Positions 31,792 to 40,688 of a stretch of 64,000 nt of DNA are shown here, piece by piece (position 1 is the stretch's first letter; each line of letters starts with the position of its first letter). The position numbers were made by a program, and so were the translations under genes. The stretch covers positions 62,001 through 126,000 of the forward strand of contig NZ_BMVF01000003.1 of the NCBI RefSeq assembly GCF_014650575.1, read 5' to 3'. The notes beneath the pieces were generated by a model. It was not told the origin of the DNA. It saw only the letters and a list, made by a program, of their open reading frames with translations, and did no database searches. Source of the stretch: Streptomyces naganishii JCM 4654. GTDB lineage: Bacteria > Actinomycetota > Actinomycetes > Streptomycetales > Streptomycetaceae.

Positions 31792-33882
31792 TCAGCGCGC
31801 CCTCCGTTCGCGGCTCAGCCGTCCCGGCCACCAGGCGGGTGCGCCGATGTCGCGGACCAGGGCCGGCACCAGCAGGGACCGCACCACCAGGGTGTCGAGC
31901 AGGACGCCGAAGGCCACGATGAACGCGATCTGCGCCAGGAAGGCCAGCGGGATGACCCCGAGGGCGGCGAAGGTGGCGGCCAGGACCACACCCGCCGCGG
32001 TGATCACCCCGCCCGTACTGACCAGGCCCCGCAGGACGCCCTCGCGCACCCCGTGCCGCAACGACTCCTCACGCACCCGGGACATCAGGAAGATGTTGTA
32101 GTCGACGCCCAGCGCCACCAGGAACACGAACCCGTACAGCGGCACCGACGGATCGGTGCCGCCGAAGCCGAACACATGCGGGAAGACGAGTGCCGAGACA
32201 CCCAGTGTGGCGGCGAAGTTGAGGGCCACGGTGGCGACCAGCAGCAGGGGCGTGAGCAGCGAGCGCAGCAGCACGGTGAGGATGACGAGGATGATGCCGA
32301 GCACCACCGGGACGATGAGCGCGCGGTCGCGCTCGGCGGTGCGGAGGGTGTCGTAGCGCTGCGCGGTGTAGCCGCCGACCAGCGCGTGGGCTCCCGGCAC
32401 CGCGTGCACGGCGGTGCGCAGCCGGGCCACGGTCCGCTGGGCGGCGTCGCTGTCCGCGGCGTCGCGCAGGGTCACGTCGATCCGGGTCCGGCCGTCGGCG
32501 ACCAGCGCGGTTCCGCCCGGCCGGCCGGTCTTCGTGACCCCGGCGGCGGAGGCGACGCCCTCGGTGCGGCGGGCCGCGGCGAGGACGTCCTTCAGGTGGC
32601 CGGCGTCGGCGATGACGACGGCGGGGTTGCCCGCACCGCCGGGGAAGTGCCGGCCGAGCGTTCGCTGGGCGGCGACGGAGGGGGCGTCGTTGACGAACGT
32701 CTCCTCCAGCGGAATGCCCTTGGACGCGAGCGTGGGCGCGAAGGCCGCGCAGGCCAGCAGCCCGGCGAGGGCGAGGGCCCACACCCGTCGCGGTGCCCGG
32801 TCCACGAGCCGGGCGACGCGCTGCCAGATGCCGTCGGCGTCCCGGCGGTCCCGCGTGCCGGGGCGGTGCCGCAGGGCGGGCCAGTAGGCGGCCCGGCCGA
32901 GCAGGACCAGCGCGGCCGGCAGGAAGGTGAGGGCGCTGAGCACGGCGCAGGCGATGCCGACCGCTCCGACCGGTCCGAGGGCGCGATTGTTCGTCAGGTC
33001 GCTGATGAGCAGGGCGAGCAGGCCGAGGGCGACCGTGGCCGCGCTCGCGGTGATCGGGCCCCAAGACCGTCTCAGAGCGGCGCCGGCGGCGGCGAACCGG
33101 TCGTCGCGCGCGGTCAGTTCCTCCCGGTAGCGGGCGGTCAGCAGCAGCGCGTAGTCGGTGGCCGCGCCGATCACAAGAATGGAGAGGATGCCCTGCACCT
33201 GGCCGTCGACGCGCACCACGCCGTGCCGGGCCAGCGCGTAGACGACCGCGCAGGCCAGGCCGAGCGCGAACACGGCGCCGAGGATGACCACCAGCGGGAG
33301 CAGGACACTGCGGTAGACCAGCAGCAGGATGACCAGCACGGTGGCCAGGGCGACGCCGAGGAGCAGTCCGTCGATGCCGGAGAAGGCGTCGGAGAGGTCC
33401 GCCTGGGTAGCGGCCGGACCGGCGAGCCGCACGGTGGTGCCGGGCACTCGTGCGGCGGCGTCCTTGATGCGGCCGAGGGTGTCCGGCAGCCGTTTGCCGA
33501 GGTCCGGCCGCACCTGCACGACGCCCTGGAGCGCCTTGCCGTCCGCCGAGAGCAGCGCGGGCGAGGGCCGGCCCGTGACGCCCGGCACGTCCGCGGTCGC
33601 GGCCAGGGCGCGGCCGGCCGCGTCCCGCCGGCCGCTCAGCGGGGTGTCCGGGCCGGCGGTCCAGACGACGATCACGGGCAGTGTCTCGCCCTGGCGGAAA
33701 GCGCGCTGCTCGGCGACGACCTCGGTGGACTCGGCGCTGCGGGGCAGGAAGGCGGCCTGGTCGTTGGTGGCCACCTCGCCGAGACGGCCCGCGAAGGGGC
33801 CGAAGGCCCCGCCGATGCCGAGCCAGAGCGCGAGCAGGGCCAGCGGGAGCAGCCGGCGTGCTCGGCGGGACGTGATACGCAT
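31792..33882 (-). CDS. MMPL family RND-type transporter
   Basis: A 696-residue inner-membrane exporter with the duplicated MMPL layout: helix 1 (LLPLALLALWLGIGGAFGPF), a large extracytoplasmic loop (about 45-165), five helices, then a second loop (about 380-520) and five more helices. Family motifs include ILVIGAATDYALLLTARYRE in the first half and VALGVDYNIFLMSRVREE in the second, which hold the proton-relay Asp residues. Relatives export antibiotics or lipids (ActII-3, MmpL). A MarR-type regulator gene lies 144 bp upstream on the same strand, with an inverted repeat between, suggesting drug- or metabolite-induced efflux. Confidence 0.94.
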   Translation of the reverse strand: MRITSRRARRLLPLALLALWLGIGGAFGPFAGRLGEVATNDQAAFLPRSAESTEVVAEQRAFRQGETLPVIVVWTAGPDTPLSGRRDAAGRALAATADVPGVTGRPSPALLSADGKALQGVVQVRPDLGKRLPDTLGRIKDAAARVPGTTVRLAGPAATQADLSDAFSGIDGLLLGVALATVLVILLLVYRSVLLPLVVILGAVFALGLACAVVYALARHGVVRVDGQVQGILSILVIGAATDYALLLTARYREELTARDDRFAAAGAALRRSWGPITASAATVALGLLALLISDLTNNRALGPVGAVGIACAVLSALTFLPAALVLLGRAAYWPALRHRPGTRDRRDADGIWQRVARLVDRAPRRVWALALAGLLACAAFAPTLASKGIPLEETFVNDAPSVAAQRTLGRHFPGGAGNPAVVIADAGHLKDVLAAARRTEGVASAAGVTKTGRPGGTALVADGRTRIDVTLRDAADSDAAQRTVARLRTAVHAVPGAHALVGGYTAQRYDTLRTAERDRALIVPVVLGIILVILTVLLRSLLTPLLLVATVALNFAATLGVSALVFPHVFGFGGTDPSVPLYGFVFLVALGVDYNIFLMSRVREESLRHGVREGVLRGLVSTGGVITAAGVVLAATFAALGVIPLAFLAQIAFIVAFGVLLDTLVVRSLLVPALVRDIGAPAWWPGRLSRERRAR

Positions 33883-33910
33883 CGCTTCCTTCCCAGGCGG
33901 AGAAGCCTGA

Positions 33911-33945
33911 TACCTCTAGGAAAAAGTATCTTAATAATCGAGGTA
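33911..33945. promoter_or_regulatory. Inverted repeat in the AT-rich MMPL promoter region
   Basis: TACCTC (33911-33916) and GAGGTA (33940-33945) are perfect inverted arms flanking the unusually AT-rich ctaggaaaaagtatcttaa stretch, 29-63 bp upstream of the exporter ATG. A MarR-type gene is directly upstream, so this is a candidate operator and promoter. Confidence 0.5.
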
Positions 33946-34026
33946 ACGGCTACCCGGGTCGGCGCTCCGCACACCGTCGGCGCCGGCCGCACCGTCGGCG
34001 CCACACCCTCGGCGCCGGCCGCGCCG

Positions 34027-34500
34027 TCAGCGCTCCGCGCCGCTCTCCAGGGAGAGTTCCTCGTTCATCGCGGTCAGGAAGCGCAGCACGACCGACAGTT
34101 CCTCGTCGGTGAACCGGGACCGCGCGGCCTCGGTCGCCCGGGCCAGGGGTCGGAAGTAGGTGCGGGCCGCCGAGCGGGCTTCGGCGGCGTAGTGCAGATG
34201 GACCACGCGACGGTCGGCGCTCTCCCGGACGCGGCGGATGTGCCCGGCGCGTTCGAGGCGGTCGACGCACGCGGTCACCGCGCCGGAGGTCAGTCCGAGG
34301 TGGGCACCCAGCCGGCTGGGGGTCATCGGCTCCTCGGCGTCCAGGATGGCGGCGAGGGCCTGCACGTCCGTGGGATGCAGGCCCTGATCGCCGGCGAATC
34401 CCTGCACCAGCCGGTTGATCTCGCCGTTCATCCGCCGCAGTTGCAGGGCGAAGGCCTGCAGGCCGGCCGCCGCGCGCTCGGGGTCGTCTGCTGTGGCCAC
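34027..34500 (-). CDS. MarR family transcriptional regulator
   Basis: A 157-residue winged-helix protein of the MarR type. The recognition-helix region is TPSRLGAHLGLTSGAVTACV, followed by the wing RRVRESADRRVVHLHYAAEA. MarR proteins are dimeric repressors released by phenolic or drug-like ligands. The gene precedes the MMPL exporter on the same strand, which makes the exporter the natural target. GTG 34500 is used although its ribosome site is weak; an internal Met at residue 24 (MNGEINRLVQGF) is an alternative start. Confidence 0.92.
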   Translation of the reverse strand: MATADDPERAAAGLQAFALQLRRMNGEINRLVQGFAGDQGLHPTDVQALAAILDAEEPMTPSRLGAHLGLTSGAVTACVDRLERAGHIRRVRESADRRVVHLHYAAEARSAARTYFRPLARATEAARSRFTDEELSVVLRFLTAMNEELSLESGAER

Positions 34501-34542
34501 GGGATCAGCGTATAGAACCCGTGGCCGGGCGGGCCGCGGTGG

Positions 34543-35004
34543 TCAGGGGTCCGGGACCAGCCAGGGTGCCTGGGGCAGGGGGCTGCCGGTCTCGAGGAGG
34601 GACTTGAGGTTGGACAGCACCGCGGGCCACCCGCCCGACACCACGGCGAGCGCCTCCTCGTCGGGCAGGTCCTCGTGGGTGACGGTGAGCCGGACGATGT
34701 CGCCGTGCGGCCGTACGGTGAGGGTGACCCGGGTGTGCTTGTCCGGCCGCTCGGCGTCCGCCGGTTCGGCCCAGGTGGTCACCAGGCGGGTGGGCCGCTC
34801 GGCCTCCACCACGGTGCCCACCACGTCGGCGACTTGGGACCCGTCCGTGCGCACATGCCGCCAGGGGGACCCGGGCCGCCAGTCGGACACGTTGCTGTGG
34901 CCCCAGTAGGAGGCGGTCAGGTCGGCGTCGGTGAGCGCGTCCCACACGGCCTCGGGCGTGCTCCCGATGTAGATGACGTACGCGTACGCCGGCTTGCCTG
35001 TCAT
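34543..35004 (-). CDS. SRPBCC domain (AHSA1-like) protein
   Basis: A 153-residue START-like ligand-binding protein of the Aha1-C / polyketide-cyclase-like superfamily. Typical segments are YAYVIYIGSTPEAVWDALTD at the start, WRPGSPWRHV, and LTVTHEDLPDEEALAVVSGG followed by the C-terminal helix WPAVLSNLKSLLETG. Such proteins bind hydrophobic ligands; function here is unknown. It lies 42 bp upstream of the MarR gene on the same strand, so MarR, MMPL and this gene may be one transcript. Confidence 0.92.
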   Translation of the reverse strand: MTGKPAYAYVIYIGSTPEAVWDALTDADLTASYWGHSNVSDWRPGSPWRHVRTDGSQVADVVGTVVEAERPTRLVTTWAEPADAERPDKHTRVTLTVRPHGDIVRLTVTHEDLPDEEALAVVSGGWPAVLSNLKSLLETGSPLPQAPWLVPDP

Positions 35005-35038
35005 GGTGCCTCCAGTCAGGCAGCGGCCCGTCCGCCTG

Positions 35039-36499
35039 TCAACCGGGGCTCCCGGCGGGCTCCACGTCCGGGTCCGCCCCCTGGAGGTACTCCTCGGAGA
35101 TCTCCTTGGGGCCGAACGGCCAGACCTTCTCGAAGCGCGCCCAGAGCAGGAAGGCGACGCAGCCGAGCGCGAGCCAGGCCAGCGACCACTCGATGGGGTG
35201 ACGGCCGGGAGAGTTCTCGTCGGCGTAACCGTAGATCACGCACCAGCCGGCGAAGGCGACGGCGCTCGGCAGCGGGTAGAGCCACATGCGGTACGGGCGG
35301 CGCAGCCCCGGCTGCCTTCGGCGCAGCACGGTGACGGCGACGATCTGGGCGAGCGCCTGGACGATCACCATCACGGTGGTCAGGAGCTGGATCAGGGTGG
35401 CCAGGTCGGTGTGGCGTCCGATCAGGAAGCCGATCGCCGTGATCACGCCCATGGTGGCCAGGCCCAGCGTCGGGAAGCGGTGCCTGGGGTGCAGGGCGGC
35501 GTAGGGGCGGAAGAAGACGCGGTCGCGGGCGGCGTCGTAGGGCACCCGGGAGCCGCCGAGCAGGCCGGTGAAGACCGAGGCGAACGCGGTGATCAGGATG
35601 AGCACGGTGACGGTGTCCGCCGCCGCCCTGCCCCAGGTCTTCTCCAGCACCGCCGAGGCCACCGAGGTGGAGGCGATGTCGTCCGCGTGGGTCATGCGGT
35701 GCCAGTCGATCACGCCGAGGGTGCCGATCTGGAGCAGCAGGTAGATCGCCATGATGCCGAGGATCGAGTAGATGATCGACCGGGGCAGGACGCGGCCCGG
35801 CTCTTTGACCTCGGCCGCCATGTAGGCGGTGGTGTTGTAGCCCAGGTAGTCGTAGATGCCGATGGTCAGGCCGGCGGCGAAGCCCAGCCAGAAGTGGTCG
35901 CCGCCCAGGTCGAAGGCGTGCGCCGGGTAGGTGAAGGCGAGGTGCGCGCTGAAGTGCGTGGCCGCCGCCACGATGACCAGGAGCACCGAGGTGACCATGA
36001 CGGCCCACATGACGGCGGTGATGCGGGCGATGTTCTCGATGCCCCGCCACAGCAGCAGCACGACCAGGGCGATGACGCCGAGGCCGATCAGGTCGCCGGA
36101 CGTCCGGCCGAGGTGGGGCGCGAGGTAGCCGAGGTACTGGACGAAGCCGACCACGCCCGTGGACATGATCAGCGGGATGAACAGCATCGCCGTCCAGACG
36201 AACAGGAACGGCACCAGGCGCCCGGTGCGGTACTGGAAGGCCTGGCGCAGATAGACGTAGCTGCCGCCGGAGCCCGGCATCGCGGCGCCGAGTTCGGCCC
36301 ACACCAGCCCGTCGGCGAGGGCGAGGATCGCCCCGGCGACGAAGCCGATGACCGCCTGCGGACCGCCGAACGCGGCGACCATCAGCGGGATGGTGACGAA
36401 GGGGCCGATGCCGCACATCTGGCTCATGTTGATGGCGGTGGCCTGGAACAGGCCGACACGCCGGACGAAACCACCGCCGGAGGGCGGACTACCGGACAT
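35039..36499 (-). CDS. APC superfamily amino acid permease
   Basis: A 486-residue permease with about twelve transmembrane segments and short ends. The GlyxGxxG-type motif in helix 1 region reads MSQMCGIGPFVTIPLMVAAF, followed by WAELGAAMPGSGGSYVYLRQ in helix 3, both APC hallmarks. Substrate (amino acid, polyamine or related amine) cannot be set. ATG 36499 has AGGAG 6 nt upstream. It is divergent from the ROK regulator across 85 bp with an AT-rich imperfect palindrome, so the ROK protein probably controls it; that would suggest an amino-sugar or sugar-linked nutrient role. Confidence 0.93.
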   Translation of the reverse strand: MSGSPPSGGGFVRRVGLFQATAINMSQMCGIGPFVTIPLMVAAFGGPQAVIGFVAGAILALADGLVWAELGAAMPGSGGSYVYLRQAFQYRTGRLVPFLFVWTAMLFIPLIMSTGVVGFVQYLGYLAPHLGRTSGDLIGLGVIALVVLLLWRGIENIARITAVMWAVMVTSVLLVIVAAATHFSAHLAFTYPAHAFDLGGDHFWLGFAAGLTIGIYDYLGYNTTAYMAAEVKEPGRVLPRSIIYSILGIMAIYLLLQIGTLGVIDWHRMTHADDIASTSVASAVLEKTWGRAAADTVTVLILITAFASVFTGLLGGSRVPYDAARDRVFFRPYAALHPRHRFPTLGLATMGVITAIGFLIGRHTDLATLIQLLTTVMVIVQALAQIVAVTVLRRRQPGLRRPYRMWLYPLPSAVAFAGWCVIYGYADENSPGRHPIEWSLAWLALGCVAFLLWARFEKVWPFGPKEISEEYLQGADPDVEPAGSPG

Positions 36500-36541
36500 G
36501 GCAACTCCTGCGGGGCGGCGGGTCGGAGGGGAACGGGCGAT

Positions 36542-36562
36542 AAAGTTAAAGAGACTTACTTG
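36542..36562. promoter_or_regulatory. AT-rich imperfect palindrome in the permease-ROK divergent region
   Basis: aaagttaaagagacttactt has imperfect inverted arms (AAGTTA/TTACTT type) and partly resembles the palindrome at 37846-37862 before the GH2 gene. It sits between divergent start codons, a natural place for ROK autoregulation. Confidence 0.45.
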
Positions 36563-36584
36563 GTACGTCAAGGGGTCTTCGCCG

Positions 36585-37787
36585 ATGCGTGAGAATGGTG
36601 CGATGCCCGCCACCGACGCCACCGAACGGCCGGAGCAGCCGTGGAACCGCCGCCGGCTGCGCAGCACCAACGAGCGGCTGCTGCTCGACCGGCTGCGCGC
36701 CTCGGGCGCCGCCTCACGCGCCCAGCTGGCCCGCGAGACCGGCCTGTCCAAGCCGACCGTCTCCAGCGCGCTGGCCGCCATGGAGGCCGCCGGACTGGTG
36801 CGCGAGGTGGGCACCCACGCGCCCGAGCGCGGCCGCACGGCCGTCCTGTACGCCCCCGACCCGGCGGCCGGCCACGTACTGGGCGTCGACATCGGGCGCG
36901 GCTGGCTGCGGTGCGCGGTCGCCGACCTGGACGGCACCGTCGTCGCCCGCAGCGACGTGCGCAACAGGGCGCGCAGCTCCGGCGCGCTGGCCGACCTGGT
37001 GGTGGCCACGGCCCGGCAGGTGGTGGCGGGTTCGGGCGTGGACGCGGACCAGGTGGTGCACGCGGTGGTGGGCACCCCGGGCGTCTACGACGAGGAGCAG
37101 CGCCGGGTGCGGTACGCGATGCACCTGCCCGGCTGGGGCCGGGCCGGGCTGTTCGACCACATGCGCGCGGAGCTGGGCGTGCCGCTGGAGATCCACAACG
37201 ACGCCAACCTGGCCGCGCTCGGCGAGTACGCGTACGGCGTGGGCGCGGGCAGCCGGCTGTTCGCGTACATCCTGATCGGCACGGGTCTCGGCATGGGCGT
37301 CGTCAGCGAGGGGCGGCTGTTCACGGGCGCGCACGGGCTGGCCGGGGAGATCGGGTTCCTGCCGTGGCCGGGGCAGCAGCGCCCGGAGCGGCTGGAGGAC
37401 GCGGTGTCCGGGCTGGCGGTGGTGGAGTCCGCCCGCCGGTTCGGTATGAGCGGGCGGCTCACCGCGAAGGCGGTGTTCGACGCGGCGCGCGGGGGCAGTC
37501 CCGCGGCGGTGAAGGCGGTAGGGCTGGAGGGCGAGCGGATAGCGCACACGGTGGCCGCAGCCGCGGCCGTGCTCGACCCGGACCTGGTCGTGCTCGGCGG
37601 CGGGGTGGGTCACAGCGTGGACCTGCTGCTGGAGCCGGTGCGCGAGCACCTGCGCACGCTCACCCCGTTGCGCCCCGAGGTCGCGGCCAGCCGGCTCGGC
37701 GCGGACGCGGTGCTGCTGGGCGCGGTGGCGACCGCGCTGGGCACGGCCCGTGACGTGGTCTTCGAGCGCCGGTCCGTCCCGTCCTGA
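36585..37787 (+). CDS. ROK family transcriptional regulator
   Basis: A 400-residue NagC/XylR-type regulator. An N-terminal winged helix (about 20-80: RSTNERLLLDRLRASGAASR, then GLSKPTVSSALAAMEAAGLV) is fused to a ROK sugar-kinase-like domain (GVDIGRGWLRCAVADLDG, VVGTPGVYDEEQ, IHNDANLAALGEY, GTGLGMGVVSEGR). The ROK zinc motif CxCGxxGC is absent, so it is a sensor and not an active kinase. ATG 36585 has AGGGG 9 nt upstream. It is divergent from an APC permease and precedes the GH2 glucosaminidase, so it probably senses a chitosan- or sugar-derived ligand. Confidence 0.93.
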   Translation: MRENGAMPATDATERPEQPWNRRRLRSTNERLLLDRLRASGAASRAQLARETGLSKPTVSSALAAMEAAGLVREVGTHAPERGRTAVLYAPDPAAGHVLGVDIGRGWLRCAVADLDGTVVARSDVRNRARSSGALADLVVATARQVVAGSGVDADQVVHAVVGTPGVYDEEQRRVRYAMHLPGWGRAGLFDHMRAELGVPLEIHNDANLAALGEYAYGVGAGSRLFAYILIGTGLGMGVVSEGRLFTGAHGLAGEIGFLPWPGQQRPERLEDAVSGLAVVESARRFGMSGRLTAKAVFDAARGGSPAAVKAVGLEGERIAHTVAAAAAVLDPDLVVLGGGVGHSVDLLLEPVREHLRTLTPLRPEVAASRLGADAVLLGAVATALGTARDVVFERRSVPS

Positions 37788-37845
37788 CCAACTCGCCGGG
37801 CCGCCAAGGTGATTGACACGTTCCGCACGGGCTCCTATCGTCCGA

Positions 37846-37862
37846 TTAGTAAAGTTTCCTAA
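37846..37862. promoter_or_regulatory. ROK-type palindromic operator upstream of the GH2 gene
   Basis: TTAGTAAAGTTTCCTAA has arms TTAGTAAA and TTTCCTAA that are inverted except for one base pair. The motif resembles sites (GGAAACTTTACTAA-like) seen before ROK-controlled sugar genes in Streptomyces. It is 34 bp upstream of the GH2 start codon and just after the ROK gene. Confidence 0.68.
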
Positions 37863-37895
37863 CTATACGAGGCTCGCGAAGAGGCTGGAGAACCC

Positions 37896-40625
37896 GTGTT
37901 CCACCGCTCCGCTCCCGGACGCCCCACCGCCCGGCACCGTCTCCCCGCGGCCGCGGTCGTCCTCGGACTGCTCGTTTCGCACGCCACCGGGGCCTGGGCG
38001 GGCGGCCACCGGTCGGTCGTCCCGCACACCAGGATCACCGAGGTCGCCCCCGCCCCGGGCAGCGCCACGCCCATCGCCGGGTACGCCATCCAGTCGGCGG
38101 CCGAGGTGACCGACCCCGCGGCCGAGGTGTCCTCGCCCGGCTACTCCCCCGCCGGCTGGTACGCGGCAGGCTCCCGCTCCACCGTCCTGGCCGCCCTGCT
38201 GGCCGCCGGGAAGTATCCCGACCCGTTCCGCTCGACCGGCCAGCAGCGGATCCCGCGGGCGGACTTCCAGGTCCCCTGGTGGTACCGCGCCGACTTCACG
38301 GTCGCCGACACCTCCCACCGCACCTACCTCGACCTCAGCGGCGTGATGTCCGCGGCCGACGTCTACGTCGACGGCCGCCTGGCCGCCCCCGCGAAGGACG
38401 TCACCGGCGCCTACACCCGCCACGAACTGGACGTGACCTCCCTGGTCCGCTCCGGCACGAACACCGTCGCCCTGCGCGTGCGGCCCAACGATCCCGACAA
38501 GCACCTCACCATGGGCTGGATCGACTGGCTCCAGCCGCCGCCCGACCGCAACATGGGCATCGTCCGGGACGTCCTGGTCCGCCGCGGCGGCCCCGTCGCC
38601 CTGCGCGACGCGCACGTGGTGACCCGCCTGGACGTGCCGTCCCTCGCCTCCGCCGACCTCACCGTCAAGGCGACGGCCCGCAACGACTCCGGGGCGCCGG
38701 TGACGGCCACCGTCGCCGGGACCGTCGGCGCCGCCACGTTCCGCCGGACCCTCACCCTGGCCGCCCACGAGACACGCCAGGTCACCTTCTCCCCCGACGA
38801 CGTGCCCGGGCTGCACCTGGCCGCGCCCCGCGTGTGGTGGCCGGCCGGCATGGGCGGGCAGCCGCTCTACGCCCTCGATCTCACCGCCTCCGTGGCCGGC
38901 ACCGTCTCGGACACCGCGCACGAGAGCTTCGGCATCCGGGACGTACGGGCACCGCTCGACGCGGACGGGGCCCGGCAGTACCGGATCAACGGCCGCAGGC
39001 TGCTGGTCAAGGGCGGCGGCTGGTCCCCGGACGAGTTCCTGCGCTGGGACCGGACGTACGTGGAGGACCGGCTGAAGTACGCGCTCGACCTGGGCCTGAA
39101 CACCATCCGCCTCGAAGGGCACCTGGAACCGGACGAGTTCTTCGACCTCGCCGACCGCTACGGCGTCCTCACCCTGCCCGGCTGGGAGTGCTGCGACAAG
39201 TGGGAGGGCAACGTCAACGGGAGCGAGACCGGCGACAAGTGGACCGCCGCCGACTACCCGGTCGCCAAGGCGTCGATGGCCGCCGAGGCCGCCCGGCTGC
39301 GCGACCACCCCAGCGTGATCTCCTTCCTGGTCGGCAGCGACTTCGCGCCGGACGCCACGATCGAGAGGAACTACCTCGACGCGCTCGCCGCCGCCGACTG
39401 GCCCGTCCCCGTCGTCAGCTCCGCCTCCGACAGCTCCTCGCCGCGGCTCGGCGGTTCGGGCATGAAGATGACCGGCCCCTACGACTGGGTGCCGCCCGGC
39501 TACTGGTACGCCAAGCGCGAGGGCGGCGCCACCGGCTTCAACTCCGAGACCAGCGCGGGCCCAGACATCCCCACCCTCGACACCCTGCGCCGCATGATGA
39601 CCCCGGCCGAGCTCGGCACCCTCTGGAAGGACCCCGGCGCCCGCCAGTACCACCGCTCGCCGTCCCCGGTCTTCGGCACCCTGAAGATCTACGACCAGGC
39701 CCTCGCCGGCCGCTACGGCGCCCCCACCGGACTCACCGACTACGTGCGCAAGGCGCAGCTCGCCCAGTACGAGAACGTCCGCGCCCAGTTCGAGGCCTAC
39801 GGGCGCAACGCCACCGACGCCGACAAGCCGGCGACCGGGGTGGTCTACTGGATGTTCAACAGCGGCTGGACCTCCCTGCACTGGCAGCTGATGGACCGTT
39901 ACCTCGACCAGGGCGGCGCCTACTTCGGCGCCAAGAAGGCGAACGAGCCGCTGCACGTGCAGTACTCCTACGACGACCGCTCGGTGGTCGTCGTCGCCAA
40001 CCGGCGGGCCCCCGCCTCCGGGCTCACCGCCCGCGCCACCCTGTTCGACCCCGACGGCACGCGGCGCTACGACCGGACGGTGACCGGCGTGCGCGTGGCC
40101 GGGGACGGCGCCCACAGCACCGTACTGACCCTGCCGGCGTCGGTGAGCGGGCCGGCGGCCACCCATCTGCTGCGGCTGACGCTGACCGACGCCTCGGGCA
40201 AGAAGGTCAGCCGCAACGTGTACTGGCTCTCCAGCCGCCCGGACACGCTCGACTGGGACCGCACCGACTGGTACCACACCCCGACGACGAGCTACGCCGA
40301 CCTCAAGGGGCTCAACTCCATGGCCCGGGTGCCCCTGGCCGCGACGGCGTCCACGAGCGCGGCGGACGGGACGTCGACCACGACGGTCACCCTGCGCAAC
40401 ACCGGACGCGGCAGGACCCCGGCGCTGTTCGCGGACGCCCACCTGGTCGGCGCCGGCGGCTCGCCGGTGCTGCCGGTGCGGTGGTCGGACAACGAGGTGA
40501 GCCTCTGGCCGGGCGAGTCGGTCACGTTGACCGCGACCTACCGCACGGCGGACCTGCACGGGGCCGCGCCGCGGGTCAGGGTCTCCGGCTGGAACACACC
40601 GGAGTCGACCGTCCCCGCCGGATGA
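37896..40625 (+). CDS. csxA: Secreted GH2 exo-beta-D-glucosaminidase (CsxA-like)
   Basis: A 909-residue secreted enzyme expected to release glucosamine from the non-reducing end of chitosan. The signal peptide covers about residues 1-36. Domains follow the CsxA plan: sugar-binding (about 50-230), immunoglobulin-like (240-345), TIM barrel (350-700) and two C-terminal beta domains. The acid/base position is a Ser481-Asp482 pair (FLVGSDFAPD), the Ser-Asp signature of the exo-glucosaminidase subfamily in place of the usual Asn-Glu; the nucleophile is Glu551 (GFNSETSAG). GTG 37896 follows GGAG 5 nt upstream. A ROK-like palindrome precedes it. Confidence 0.92.
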   Translation: MFHRSAPGRPTARHRLPAAAVVLGLLVSHATGAWAGGHRSVVPHTRITEVAPAPGSATPIAGYAIQSAAEVTDPAAEVSSPGYSPAGWYAAGSRSTVLAALLAAGKYPDPFRSTGQQRIPRADFQVPWWYRADFTVADTSHRTYLDLSGVMSAADVYVDGRLAAPAKDVTGAYTRHELDVTSLVRSGTNTVALRVRPNDPDKHLTMGWIDWLQPPPDRNMGIVRDVLVRRGGPVALRDAHVVTRLDVPSLASADLTVKATARNDSGAPVTATVAGTVGAATFRRTLTLAAHETRQVTFSPDDVPGLHLAAPRVWWPAGMGGQPLYALDLTASVAGTVSDTAHESFGIRDVRAPLDADGARQYRINGRRLLVKGGGWSPDEFLRWDRTYVEDRLKYALDLGLNTIRLEGHLEPDEFFDLADRYGVLTLPGWECCDKWEGNVNGSETGDKWTAADYPVAKASMAAEAARLRDHPSVISFLVGSDFAPDATIERNYLDALAAADWPVPVVSSASDSSSPRLGGSGMKMTGPYDWVPPGYWYAKREGGATGFNSETSAGPDIPTLDTLRRMMTPAELGTLWKDPGARQYHRSPSPVFGTLKIYDQALAGRYGAPTGLTDYVRKAQLAQYENVRAQFEAYGRNATDADKPATGVVYWMFNSGWTSLHWQLMDRYLDQGGAYFGAKKANEPLHVQYSYDDRSVVVVANRRAPASGLTARATLFDPDGTRRYDRTVTGVRVAGDGAHSTVLTLPASVSGPAATHLLRLTLTDASGKKVSRNVYWLSSRPDTLDWDRTDWYHTPTTSYADLKGLNSMARVPLAATASTSAADGTSTTTVTLRNTGRGRTPALFADAHLVGAGGSPVLPVRWSDNEVSLWPGESVTLTATYRTADLHGAAPRVRVSGWNTPESTVPAG

Positions 40626-40640
40626 GGCGTACGACGGGCG

Positions 40641-40670
40641 GGGGCCCCGCCGGACGGCCGGCGGGGCCCC
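40641..40670. terminator. 13-bp perfect hairpin after the GH2 gene
   Basis: GGGGCCCCGCCGG (40641-40653) pairs exactly with CCGGCGGGGCCCC (40658-40670) over the loop ACGG. It separates the GH2 gene from the convergent secreted-protein gene. Confidence 0.9.
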
Positions 40671-40688
40671 TGTTCGCCGGGTCTCGCG

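Noticed and set aside
30724..34515. Very long plus-strand open frame (about 1260 codons) across the MMPL and MarR region
   Set aside because: It is antisense to a strong MMPL gene, has Arg/Gly/Pro/His-biased composition and no motif or ribosome site; it is an artefact of high GC content.
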